10,000 nucleotides of DNA from Anaerolinea sp. (GCA_020216845.1 JAIWNK010000030.1:1-10000); one strand, 5' to 3'; numbered from the stretch's first letter, positions 1 to 7,172 are shown. A program made the numbers and translations. Notes: generated by a model not told the origin, from the letters alone.

Positions 1-408
1 GAACAGCTGGAACAGATCCAACGAAGCAAACACACCTTGCACACTGGCCACCAGGAACATCAGGAAGGCGAAGAATTCACGTGGACGATCCTCCACCCGC
101 CAAGACACCAACACCCCGCTCACTGCCACCAAACCACCCAACAGCAGCAGCGGCAAACTGATGCCATCGGCCCCAACGTGATAGCCAATCCCTAAGGCGG
201 GCAGCCAGGGCATCCGCTCCTGAAATTGATACCCCCCTGCCGAAACATCGTAGCCGAAATAGGCCACCAACGAAAACACCAGCGTCAGCAGTGCCCCTAC
301 CAATGCCAGCCCGCGAATCCAGCCGCGCCGCTCTTCAGGCAGGGCGAGCAGGATCACCCCAACCAACAGCGGAATGAAAATGATGAGGCTCAACAATGGA
401 AACATCAT
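1..408 (-). CDS. nuoM: second NuoM-like subunit of complex I (5' part; gene runs off the left edge)
   Basis: Only the first 136 codons are inside the window, with no stop before base 1. The protein begins MMFPLLSLIIF, has hydrophobic segments at about residues 4-22, 32-50, 84-100 and 111-130, and carries the NuoM signature YHVGADGISLPLLLL at about 76-90. Over the 32 residues ending there it matches about 18 positions of the complete NuoM encoded just upstream (YHLGVDGISLP there). NuoN lacks this signature, so this is a second M-type antiporter-like pump subunit. Its catalytic Glu and Lys residues lie beyond the edge. The start is one of two adjacent ATGs (408 or 405). The SD GAGGTGA overlaps the stop region of the upstream nuoM, and the gap is 10 bases, so translational coupling is likely. 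Whether nuoN follows cannot be seen. Confidence 0.9.
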   Translation of the reverse strand, partial: MMFPLLSLIIFIPLLVGVILLALPEERRGWIRGLALVGALLTLVFSLVAYFGYDVSAGGYQFQERMPWLPALGIGYHVGADGISLPLLLLGGLVAVSGVLVSWRVEDRPREFFAFLMFLVASVQGVFASLDLFQLF

Positions 409-418
409 CACTCACCTC

Positions 419-1933
419 TCAAAACCACAATGCAACGGCCCGGTTGATCATTTCCAGCAGCCAGGCCGGCCAAACGCCCAGTGCCAACATCAGCGCCATC
501 AAAGGCGCAATCACCACCAGCTCACGCCGGTTCATATCCTTCAACTTCCCAACCCAACGTTCATTCAGCGGACCCTGCAACACCTTGTATAGCGCTTTCA
601 ACAAATACGCGCCAGTGAAGAACAAGCCAATCAAACTGATCGCCGTCGCCACCATCAACAACGGCCAGGCGCCGCGCAACACCAGGAATTCCGCCACAAA
701 CCCACTCAGGCCCGGCAGCCCAAGCGCCCCCATCGTCGTAAACATCAGCACGGAGCCATACACCGGCAGCACCGCATACAAACCACCAAACTCTTCCAGG
801 TCGCGCGTATGCGTCCGATCATAAATAACGCCAACCAGAAAGAACATGCCCGCTGCGCTCAACCCATGGCTAAACATCTGCATCACAGCTCCGTTCAAAG
901 CCAGGTTGGCACTCAGCGCATCTGCAGCGCTATTGCTCGCTTTAGCCGCTGCCGCTACAGCCAGCACCACAAAGCCCATGTGATTAATTGAAGAATACGC
1001 CACCAGACGTTTGAAATCGCGCTGCCCAAAGGCCGCCAATGCCCCAAACACAATTGCTGCAGCTGCAAGCCCAGCCAGCCAGCCAGCAAACTGCTTTGCC
1101 TCCGCCGGATAAAGCGGCAAGACCAGGCGCAAAAACCCATAAGCGCCCAGTTTGAGCAACACCCCAGCCAAAATCATCGAACCAGCGGTTGGCGCCTCCG
1201 TATGCGCATCGGGCAGCCAGGTATGAAACGGCCACACCGGCACCTTGACCGCAAACGCCACCACAAACGCCCAAAAAGCGACTGCCTTCACCGTTCCAAT
1301 ACTCCAGCCAATCGGCAGATTCAGCGTTTGCAAACGAGGCCAAATGCGATACAGCTCCGTCAGGTCAAACGTACCGGTTGCGGCACCCATCAGCTGTGTT
1401 GCCAACAGCAACCCCAGCGACCCGCCAATGGTGAACAGCATGAACTTCAACGAAGCATAATTGCGGTTTTTGCCGCCCCATTGCTGAATAATAAAGTACA
1501 TTGGCACCAGGCCCACTTCCCAAAAGACGAAGAACAGCAGCAAGTCCAGCGCCAAAAACACACCCAACATTCCCGTTTCCAACAACAGGAACAGGAACAA
1601 ATACGGCTGAACGCGCTCTTCAACGTTGAACGATGCCAGCAAGGCCAATGGCGTCAGCAACGTCGTCAACAACACCATCGGCAGCGAAATTCCATCCACG
1701 CCCAGGTGATACGATGCATTCAGCGCTGCATACCAACTCACCTTTTCTTCAAATTGAAAACCAGCTGAACCGTCAAACTGCGCCCACACGACAAGGGTCA
1801 GCCCCAGTGGAACCAGGCTACTCAGCAGCGCAAACCAGCGCAGCAACGCCGGACGGTTCTTCGGCAACAGCAACAGCACCAAGGCCGCCACCGTCGGCGA
1901 GAACAAAATCCATGTCAAGAGATGATTCTGCAT
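419..1933 (-). CDS. nuoM: NADH-quinone oxidoreductase subunit M (antiporter-like proton pump)
   Basis: A complete 504-residue integral membrane protein, close to the usual NuoM length, with about 14 predicted membrane segments. It forms one of the proton channels of the complex I membrane arm. Visible signatures are YHLGVDGISLP (75-85), FWEVGLVPMYF (137-147), VKVPVWPFHTWLPDAHTEAP (229-248), LLKLGAYGF (259-267) and GFVAEF (411-416). The expected channel residues are present: E139, K230, K261 and E415, by family comparison equivalent to E. coli NuoM E144, K234, K265 and E407. The ATG at 1933 follows GGGAGG with a 5-base spacer and lies 19 bases after the nuoL stop. The stop is TGA at 421-419, immediately before a second nuoM-like gene. 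Nothing suggests loss of function, so this copy looks like a working canonical NuoM. Confidence 0.97.
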   Translation of the reverse strand: MQNHLLTWILFSPTVAALVLLLLPKNRPALLRWFALLSSLVPLGLTLVVWAQFDGSAGFQFEEKVSWYAALNASYHLGVDGISLPMVLLTTLLTPLALLASFNVEERVQPYLFLFLLLETGMLGVFLALDLLLFFVFWEVGLVPMYFIIQQWGGKNRNYASLKFMLFTIGGSLGLLLATQLMGAATGTFDLTELYRIWPRLQTLNLPIGWSIGTVKAVAFWAFVVAFAVKVPVWPFHTWLPDAHTEAPTAGSMILAGVLLKLGAYGFLRLVLPLYPAEAKQFAGWLAGLAAAAIVFGALAAFGQRDFKRLVAYSSINHMGFVVLAVAAAAKASNSAADALSANLALNGAVMQMFSHGLSAAGMFFLVGVIYDRTHTRDLEEFGGLYAVLPVYGSVLMFTTMGALGLPGLSGFVAEFLVLRGAWPLLMVATAISLIGLFFTGAYLLKALYKVLQGPLNERWVGKLKDMNRRELVVIAPLMALMLALGVWPAWLLEMINRAVALWF

Positions 1934-1952
1934 GCCTGCCTCCCTGCTGCGC

Positions 1953-4133
1953 CTAGAATACCACCAACAAAATGAATGCCACCCCAGCGGTCACCACCCC
2001 AATCACCGCCGTCAGCATATACGTTTGCTCATGTCCGTTTTGCAAGGGCGAAAGTACCATCCCAAGCCAACGCGCCCCCCGCCCAACGCCATCGCCAGCG
2101 CCATTCACCACCGGCAAGTCAAACCAGCGTCGCAGCACCTCGCCCAGCCAAATGCCAAACCGTCCCAGCCCATGCAAAATGCCATCCAACACGCGCCGAT
2201 CCATCCAATCGGCGACCAGGGTTTCAGAGAGCCAGCGCGCCGGACGAATCAACAGCCACGCATAGAACTCATCTATATAATACTTATTCTTCAGCAGGCT
2301 ATACACCGGTCCCAATGTCTTTGCCAGTGGATCCGCTGCTCCAGCAACTTGCCGCCGATAAACCAACCAGCCGAGCAATAATCCCCCCAGCGAAACAAGC
2401 AACGACGTCAAAAGTGGCACAGGGCTATGCGAAACCTCATGCTCCAATGCATGACCACCAACAAACTCGCCAAACCAATTGGGGATCAATCCACCCAGTC
2501 CCGGAAACGTCTCCGGAATGCCAGCCCACCCCGCTGAGACCGCGAACACCGCCAGCACGCCAAGCGGCAACGTCATCTCCCAGCGCGACTCGTGTGCATG
2601 TTCCGCTGCCTTGCTGCGCGGCGTGCCCAAAAAGGTCAGCGTAATCTGCCGCGCTGTATAGAAAGCCGTCAACAAAGCTGCCAGTGCCAAAACGACAAAT
2701 ACCACCACAAAACCGCCGTTCAATGCCCCGCTCAAAATCTCATCCTTCGACCAAAAACCTGCCGTTAGCAAAGGCGCCCCGGCTAGCGAAAGCCCGCCCA
2801 ACAGGAAAGTCACAAAAGTCACCGGCATCTTCTTGCGCAGCCCCCCCATCTTGTGCATATTCTGCACATCCTCGTGCTCGCCCGTGTGCAATGCCCCATG
2901 CTCCATGCCGTGAATGACCGAGCCAGAGCCCAGGAAAAGCAACGCCTTGAAGAAAGCATGCGTCACCAGGTGAAACACTGCCGCGGCATATGCACCAATT
3001 CCCAACGCGGCAATCATATAGCCAAGCTGTGAGATGGTCGAATAGGCCAGCACGCGCTTGATGTCATCTTGCGCCAAGGCAATCGTCGCCGCGAACAACG
3101 CCGTACCCGCCCCAATCACCGCCATGACCATCATCGTCGGCGTCAATGCCATGCCCGGCTGCCAGCCAGCCGAAAGCAACGGGAAGAAACGCGCCGCCAG
3201 ATACACGCCCGCTGAAACCATCGTCGCCGCATGAATCATCGCCGAAACGGGCGTAGGCCCTTCCATTGCATCCGGCAACCACACATGCAACGGGAACTGC
3301 GCCGACTTGCCTACCACCCCCAAAAACAGCAACAGCCCTATCAACCCGGCCCATGAAAGGCCCAACACCGGCGAAACCTGACCGGCCAAGGCTGCCAAAA
3401 CGCTTGCATTGCCCAAAATATCCGCAAAGCGCAATGTTCCAGTCAAAGAATACAAGATTGCCATGCCCAACAACAGGAACATATCACCGACACGCGTTGT
3501 CAAAAATGCCTTGACCGCTGCTGCTCGAGCAGAGGGCTTGCCATACCAAAAGCCAATCAACAGGTAAGAGCACAGCCCCATCACTTCCCAGCCAACAAAC
3601 AATGTCAGCAAATTATCGCTCACCACCAACAAATACATTGCAAAGGCAAACAAGCTAATCAAAGCAAAGAAGCGCGCATACATCGGCTCGAGCGATGGCA
3701 CATGATGCTTATGCCCATCCACCCCCTTGACCAGCGCACCGTGCGGCGGCAATCCAGCACGATCATCCACACCTCGTTTGGCGCCAAAGTTGTGATAGCC
3801 AACGCTATAAATGAAAATCATCAACACGGTCCAGGCCACAAAAAACAGCGTCACCGCCCCCAACGCGTCCATCTGCACGCCCACGGTCAGCCACGTCTCA
3901 CCGGTCGGCAGCCACAACACCCACCCCCCAAAAGGATGCTCCGCCAGGTGTTCGGTTGTAACCGCACGCCAAAAGACCAACATGCTCCCCAGCCACGAAA
4001 GCCCGGCTGCACCAATTGCCAGCGAATGACTCAGCCGGTTTGACCGATTGGCAAACAACACAATCGCCCCAAACGCCAGCAGCGGCGGCAAGGGCAACAA
4101 CCACAGTACAGGCACAACCCATTCACTCATCAT
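1953..4133 (-). CDS. nuoL: NADH-quinone oxidoreductase subunit L, long form with an extended lateral helix
   Basis: A 726-residue membrane protein, about 110 longer than E. coli NuoL (613). It is the distal antiporter-like pump and carries the lateral amphipathic helix (HL) that runs along the membrane arm. Signatures: GWEVMGLCSYLLIGFW (181-196), VGKSAQFPLHVWLPDAMEGP (274-293), IKRVLAYSTISQLGYM (358-373), HAFFKALLFLG (392-402) and GFWSKDEIL (459-467). Channel residues E183, K276, K396 and K463 are present. The extra length has two main sources. One is a His/Gly-rich loop at about 115-150. The other is a 27-residue tandem repeat in HL (643-669 and 670-696), just before the final membrane segment (705-725). 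HL begins after LLKNKYYIDEFY (613-624). Two ATGs in tandem (4133, 4130) follow AAGG; the gap to nuoK is 3 bases. Stop is TAG. Confidence 0.97.
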   Translation of the reverse strand: MMSEWVVPVLWLLPLPPLLAFGAIVLFANRSNRLSHSLAIGAAGLSWLGSMLVFWRAVTTEHLAEHPFGGWVLWLPTGETWLTVGVQMDALGAVTLFFVAWTVLMIFIYSVGYHNFGAKRGVDDRAGLPPHGALVKGVDGHKHHVPSLEPMYARFFALISLFAFAMYLLVVSDNLLTLFVGWEVMGLCSYLLIGFWYGKPSARAAAVKAFLTTRVGDMFLLLGMAILYSLTGTLRFADILGNASVLAALAGQVSPVLGLSWAGLIGLLLFLGVVGKSAQFPLHVWLPDAMEGPTPVSAMIHAATMVSAGVYLAARFFPLLSAGWQPGMALTPTMMVMAVIGAGTALFAATIALAQDDIKRVLAYSTISQLGYMIAALGIGAYAAAVFHLVTHAFFKALLFLGSGSVIHGMEHGALHTGEHEDVQNMHKMGGLRKKMPVTFVTFLLGGLSLAGAPLLTAGFWSKDEILSGALNGGFVVVFVVLALAALLTAFYTARQITLTFLGTPRSKAAEHAHESRWEMTLPLGVLAVFAVSAGWAGIPETFPGLGGLIPNWFGEFVGGHALEHEVSHSPVPLLTSLLVSLGGLLLGWLVYRRQVAGAADPLAKTLGPVYSLLKNKYYIDEFYAWLLIRPARWLSETLVADWMDRRVLDGILHGLGRFGIWLGEVLRRWFDLPVVNGAGDGVGRGARWLGMVLSPLQNGHEQTYMLTAVIGVVTAGVAFILLVVF
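2046..2207 (-). repeat. tandem 27-residue duplication in the lateral helix of NuoL
   Basis: Within nuoL, residues 643-669 and 670-696 align without gaps at a period of exactly 27. Twelve of 27 positions are identical: W643/W670, D645/D672, V648/V675, G651/G678, G655/G682, G657/G684, R658/R685, W662/W689, L663/L690, G664/G691, V666/V693 and L667/L694. Other pairs are conservative (M/F, L/V, D/N). Both units have the pattern W-x-D-x-x-V-x-x-G. By comparison with E. coli NuoL, the stretch from the FY motif at 623 to the last membrane helix is about 30 residues longer, so one unit is the insertion. Seen directly: the repeat. Inferred: that it lengthens HL by about 40 A. Confidence 0.85.
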
Positions 4134-4136
4134 TGC

Positions 4137-4457
4137 CTAGCCCTTCAACAAGTCCATATCATTCGCCACTGCGGTATGCAGCCGCCGATATGCCGAGATG
4201 ATCAACGCCAGCCCCACCGACGTTTCCGCTGCCGCCACCACAAATACGATTGCCGCAAACGTCAATCCATCCAACTGTGGAACCCCAGCCTGTTGCACCC
4301 AATAGTGCCAAAAAGCCAACAAATTGACAATCACTGCGTTCAACATCATCTCGACCCCAATCAAAATGCCAATTGCGTTCTTGCGTGTCAACGCGGTAAA
4401 CAAGCCAACGGCAAATAGCGCCGCCGCAAAAATCAGGTACCATCCCAACGGAATCAT
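4137..4457 (-). CDS. nuoK: NADH-quinone oxidoreductase subunit K
   Basis: A complete 106-residue protein with three membrane helices, the usual size for NuoK (MrpC-like). It sits between NuoJ and the antiporter-like subunits and contributes to the central hydrophilic axis of the membrane arm. The two membrane glutamates of the family are present: E36 in GVEMMLNA and E78 in VVAAAETSVGLAL (E. coli E36 and E72). The start ATG at 4457 overlaps the nuoJ TGA by four bases (ATGA) and has a strong GGGAGGG SD with a 6-base spacer, so it is translationally coupled to nuoJ. The TAG stop is 3 bases before the nuoL start. The N-terminus MIPLGWYLI is typical and no alternative start is needed. Confidence 0.97.
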   Translation of the reverse strand: MIPLGWYLIFAAALFAVGLFTALTRKNAIGILIGVEMMLNAVIVNLLAFWHYWVQQAGVPQLDGLTFAAIVFVVAAAETSVGLALIISAYRRLHTAVANDMDLLKG

Positions 4458-4975
4458 GATTGCCCTCCCGGACGGGACATGGCCAAATAAATAGCCGCCA
4501 CCATCGCTGCCAACAATAACACCGAAGCCACTTCAAACGGAATCAGATAGCGCATTGGATCTACCAACGCCAGCCCCCAATCGGTCATTGCCTCTGCCTC
4601 ACGCGGCAGCTCTTCCAGCAACACCTGAAAGCCCGGCCAACGGTTGAGAATCACCAACGCCACCGCAAATACCCCACCCGCTGCCAGCGCCGCCAACCAC
4701 CACCAGCGATGATGCACCGCCCCCTGCTCTTCGGTCAGACCACGCGTCAGCATCACCGCGAACAAAATCAAAATCGCAATTGCACCGATGTAGACCAACA
4801 CCTGCACCACTGCAAAAAAGCCCGCCTGCAAGGTAGCCAGCAAAATTGCCACGCCCAAGAGCGTCAACACCAACCACAGCGCAGCATGCATCGTACGCCG
4901 CGCTCCCGCCACAAACCCTGCCGAAGCCAACGTTACCGCAGCCACCACCAGGAAGATGATCTGCAAGGCATTCAT
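4454..4975 (-). CDS. nuoJ: NADH-quinone oxidoreductase subunit J
   Basis: A complete 173-residue protein with five predicted membrane helices (about 5-22, 32-50, 52-75, 92-110 and 143-165). The third helix, with FAVVQVLVYIGAIAILILFA (54-73), is the family hallmark. It contains Y62, equivalent to the conserved Tyr next to the pi-bulge that is thought to switch conformation during coupling. The central loop (110-140) has the acidic patch EELPREAEA. NuoJ links NuoH and NuoA to NuoK in the membrane arm. The start ATG at 4975 overlaps the nuoH stop by four bases (ATGA) and follows GGGAGGTG with a short spacer. The stop overlaps nuoK in the same way. The open frame in the +1 register over the same region is a shadow. 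Confidence 0.96.
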   Translation of the reverse strand: MNALQIIFLVVAAVTLASAGFVAGARRTMHAALWLVLTLLGVAILLATLQAGFFAVVQVLVYIGAIAILILFAVMLTRGLTEEQGAVHHRWWWLAALAAGGVFAVALVILNRWPGFQVLLEELPREAEAMTDWGLALVDPMRYLIPFEVASVLLLAAMVAAIYLAMSRPGGQS

Positions 4976-6189
4976 TCGGCACCTCCCTGCTGCGGACGGG
5001 CAACCGGACGCCGTACACTCGTCACCTCGCGCCGCACGCGTCGCCGCTCATAGCGCTGCAACAACCCATTGACCACCCACAGCACCAGCCCATTCAACAA
5101 AATCAACACGACCACTCGCCAGCCCAGAGCCAGCCCTTCCAACAGCTTATTCGTCAGCGCCGTCACCAGCAACACCGCCAGTGAAAGCGGCGTTAGCAAC
5201 TTCCAGTTCAAATCCATCATCTGATCCATGCGGAAGCGCGGCAACGAACCGCGAATCAACACGGTCAAAAAGTATACAATCCCTGTTTTGACGACGTAGT
5301 AAATGAATCCCAGGATGGGAATTTGCTCCGCCCCCGGCCCACGCCATCCCCCCAGGAAGAGCGTCGTGAACAACAAAGCTGCGGTAAAAGCGTGCAGAAA
5401 CTCCCCCACATAAAACATGCCAAATTTCAGGCCGGAATATTCAACGTTGAACCCCGAAACCAATTCCGACTCCGCCTCAACCAAATCAAACGGTGAACGC
5501 CCCACCTCCGCAATCGAAGCAATGAAAAAGATCAGAGCCGCCACCGGTGAGACCAAAATGTACCACACCGTTTGCCGTTGCACAATCTCATTCAAGCTCA
5601 GCGAACCGGCCATCATCACCGGCACCAACAAGGCCACCACCATCGGCGTTGCATAAGAAATCATTTGCCCCACCGCCCGAAACGCACCCAGCAAAGCATA
5701 TTTATTGTTCGAGCCCCAACCGGCCATGACGATTGCCAACTCCCCCATCGAAGCAATCGCAATCACAAACAACAGGCCCACATTCAAATCCGCCCCATAG
5801 AAGGTGATGCTAAATGGAATGACCGCCCAAACGACCAACACCGAAGCCACCGAGAGCACCGGCGCCAGATTATACGGCAACCAATCCACCCCAATCGGCG
5901 TAATGTATTCCTTGGTAAAAATCTTCAACATATCCGCCACCGACTGGAACAAGCCCCATGGACCAATCCGATTTGGACCAATTCGGTCTTGAATGCGCGC
6001 AATCACTTTGCGCTCAAACCAAATCAGCAGCATGACAAACAGCATTGCTCCGGTCGCCAGGATAAACGAACCCAGTGCAAAACCGATTGCCTGCGCCACG
6101 CCCGGCGCTACGCCCCATCCAGCCAGCACCCCATAAAACCAGGTCGTCAAAAACCCAATCGGATCTCTCAAAAAGTCCCACAAGCTCAT
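4972..6189 (-). CDS. nuoH: NADH-quinone oxidoreductase subunit H (quinone-site subunit)
   Basis: A 405-residue membrane protein, longer than E. coli NuoH (325), partly through an added C-terminal membrane segment (357-375) and a basic tail (379-397). NuoH forms most of the quinone cavity and the entry to the proton axis. Signatures: ERKVIARIQDRIGPNRIGPW (59-78), SVADMLKIFTKE (83-94), AGWGSNNKYALLGAFRAVGQ (156-175), SPFDLVEAESELVSGFNVEY (232-251) and GSLPRFRMDQMM (314-325). The Glu usually following SY in the membrane-helix motif (E. coli E157) is Ala here (A180), while the preceding helix holds an extra Glu, E150. The chosen ATG at 6189 has GGGAGG with a 5-base spacer and lies 19 bases after nuoA. 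An in-frame ATG at 6258 is rejected because it would overlap nuoA and adds non-family sequence. Confidence 0.96.
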   Translation of the reverse strand: MSLWDFLRDPIGFLTTWFYGVLAGWGVAPGVAQAIGFALGSFILATGAMLFVMLLIWFERKVIARIQDRIGPNRIGPWGLFQSVADMLKIFTKEYITPIGVDWLPYNLAPVLSVASVLVVWAVIPFSITFYGADLNVGLLFVIAIASMGELAIVMAGWGSNNKYALLGAFRAVGQMISYATPMVVALLVPVMMAGSLSLNEIVQRQTVWYILVSPVAALIFFIASIAEVGRSPFDLVEAESELVSGFNVEYSGLKFGMFYVGEFLHAFTAALLFTTLFLGGWRGPGAEQIPILGFIYYVVKTGIVYFLTVLIRGSLPRFRMDQMMDLNWKLLTPLSLAVLLVTALTNKLLEGLALGWRVVVLILLNGLVLWVVNGLLQRYERRRVRREVTSVRRPVARPQQGGAE

Positions 6190-6208
6190 TGTTGCCTCCC
6201 GTGCTGTT

Positions 6209-6565
6209 TCAGACCCATTCAAGTGCCCCCTTACGCCAGGCATACACCAGCCCACCAAGCAAAATCAGCACAAACAGCGCTGCTTCCAGCACACCGAAAA
6301 GCGTCATCTGATGGTAGGCCACTGCCCAGGGGTAAAGCAACACGGTTTCAATGTCAAAAATCAGGAAGATCAGCCCAAAGATGTAATACTGCACCTTGAA
6401 CTGCACCCGCGCCTCACCCACCGTTTCCATGCCGCATTCATAGATGGCCTGTTTGGCCGGGTTTGGCTTCTTGGGCGCCAAAATGCCAGCAATGGTAATC
6501 GCCGCTGCTGGCAAAAAGAGCGCCACCACAAAGAACATCCCCACGTACAGCCAATCGCTCCACAT
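6209..6565 (-). CDS. nuoA: NADH-quinone oxidoreductase subunit A
   Basis: A complete 118-residue protein with three membrane helices, the normal NuoA length. The family's cytoplasmic loop and second helix are clear: PKKPNPAKQAIYECGMETVG (31-50, with the conserved Cys of the ND3/NuoA loop), then VQFKVQYYIFGLIFLIFDIE (54-73) and TVLLYPWAV. The loop reaches towards the quinone site at the junction with the peripheral arm. The start ATG at 6565 follows AAGAGGTG with a 4-base spacer. It is the first gene of the complex I operon here, preceded by an AT-rich region with a promoter candidate and by the terminator of the upstream unit. It is followed directly by nuoH, not by nuoB, C and D as in the canonical operon. 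Confidence 0.97.
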   Translation of the reverse strand: MWSDWLYVGMFFVVALFLPAAAITIAGILAPKKPNPAKQAIYECGMETVGEARVQFKVQYYIFGLIFLIFDIETVLLYPWAVAYHQMTLFGVLEAALFVLILLGGLVYAWRKGALEWV

Positions 6566-6616
6566 AAGTCACCTCTTACCCAACCGATCGAGGAATTTTG
6601 CGCTATGGTGCAACGC

Positions 6617-6660
6617 ACATTTAATTGTATCATAACTTGAGTAAATCGAAATCAGATAAA
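6617..6660 (-). promoter_or_regulatory. candidate promoter of the nuoA-H-J-K-L-M-M operon
   Basis: The 125 bases between the terminator at 6691-6724 and nuoA are much richer in A and T than the surroundings. On the minus strand they contain TATGATACAAT, which holds two overlapping -10-like hexamers (TATGAT and TACAAT, each 5 of 6 matches to TATAAT; TACAAT occupies 6629-6624). Transcription would start near 6617, giving a leader of about 50 bases. No good -35 hexamer is seen at a 16-18 base spacing, so the site may depend on an activator or another sigma factor. Location and AT bias support it; the exact boxes are tentative. Confidence 0.4.
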
Positions 6661-6690
6661 CCGGATATTTTTAGAATTGTTTCCGGCCCC

Positions 6691-6724
6691 AAAACAACGG
6701 GCGCACCCAGCGGATGCGCCCGTT
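6691..6724 (-). terminator. intrinsic terminator downstream of the lipoprotein gene
   Basis: A perfect 10-bp inverted repeat (AACGGGCGCA at 6696-6705 and TGCGCCCGTT at 6715-6724) flanks a 9-base loop. On the minus strand the stem is followed by GTTTT (6695-6691). It begins 27 bases after the lipoprotein stop. The GC-rich stem plus a short T run fits a Rho-independent terminator that separates the signalling and envelope genes from the complex I operon. The T run is only four long, so some read-through is possible. Confidence 0.8.
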
Positions 6725-6750
6725 TCCATGCCCACACGTTCGCCAAACAT

Positions 6751-7143
6751 TCAGCGTTCCACCACGCTCAGCTCCAGCCCACCCGCTGCACATGCCGACT
6801 GAACAGCCTCGCGCACTGCCAAATCCGGCAGCGGGAAACCCGTCCGCTCCAACCAAAAGATTTGCTCCCCTTGTGGCAACTGCGCCAACGCATCTTGCAA
6901 TGCCTCCAGCGACACAGCTGCTGCCCGCACTTCATCTTCTGTTTTTTCACGATTGGTGCCAGGCAACAGGGCAAATTGCCACTCTGCGCCTTGCTGCCAG
7001 CTATACAGCTCATAGCCCTTCATTGCCAGGCCAGGTACAAAATCAGCCTCACTCTGTACCGCCTCGCGGCCCGCATCTCCTTTGGGTGCACAACCTGCCA
7101 GCAACAGACCAGTCAAAAAGATCACCAACATGCACTTCTTCAT
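6751..7143 (-). CDS. small putative lipoprotein of unknown function
   Basis: A 130-residue protein with a lipoprotein signal peptide: MKK, a hydrophobic core (5-15), then the lipobox LAGC ending at C18. The mature part is about 113 residues, soluble and rather acidic. Residues 43-72 hold a distinctive block (GYELYSWQ, then WQFALLPGTNREKTEDEV), followed by a helical region (74-90) and a C-terminal segment with FWLERTGFPLP (96-106). I do not recognise a named family, although this block looks like a conserved domain core. The start ATG at 7143 has GGAGG with a 9-base spacer. The gene lies 29 bases after the SIMPL gene stop and ends just before a terminator, so it is probably the last gene of that transcript. 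It is presumably anchored on the outer face of the cytoplasmic membrane. A role in the envelope is inference only. Confidence 0.85.
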   Translation of the reverse strand: MKKCMLVIFLTGLLLAGCAPKGDAGREAVQSEADFVPGLAMKGYELYSWQQGAEWQFALLPGTNREKTEDEVRAAAVSLEALQDALAQLPQGEQIFWLERTGFPLPDLAVREAVQSACAAGGLELSVVER

Positions 7144-7172
7144 TTCAAACAGCCTCCATATTCATAGTTTGC

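Noticed and set aside
1..408. Possibility that the left-edge gene is nuoN
   Set aside because: The canonical order would put nuoN after nuoM, but the fragment has the YHxGxDGISLP motif and the QF-E spacing of NuoM, which NuoN lacks.
6190..6258. Upstream in-frame ATG that would extend NuoH by 23 residues
   Set aside because: It would overlap the nuoA coding sequence by about 50 bases, adds residues unlike the family and lacks the clear SD that the ATG at 6189 has.
5572..6399. Plus-strand open frame (about 275 codons) opposite nuoH and nuoA
   Set aside because: It spans two real genes and their intergenic gap, has Gln- and His-rich composition and no family features. It is an antisense shadow.
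6599..6615. Small hairpin TTGCAC/GCGCAA in the nuoA leader
   Set aside because: Six pairs with one mismatch and a 4-base loop; too weak to call as a regulatory RNA element.
6661..6686. CCGGA ... TCCGG inverted repeat around an AT-rich core upstream of nuoA
   Set aside because: Only 5 bp per arm with a 16-base spacer. This is short enough to occur by chance and there is no second copy; it was not called as an operator.
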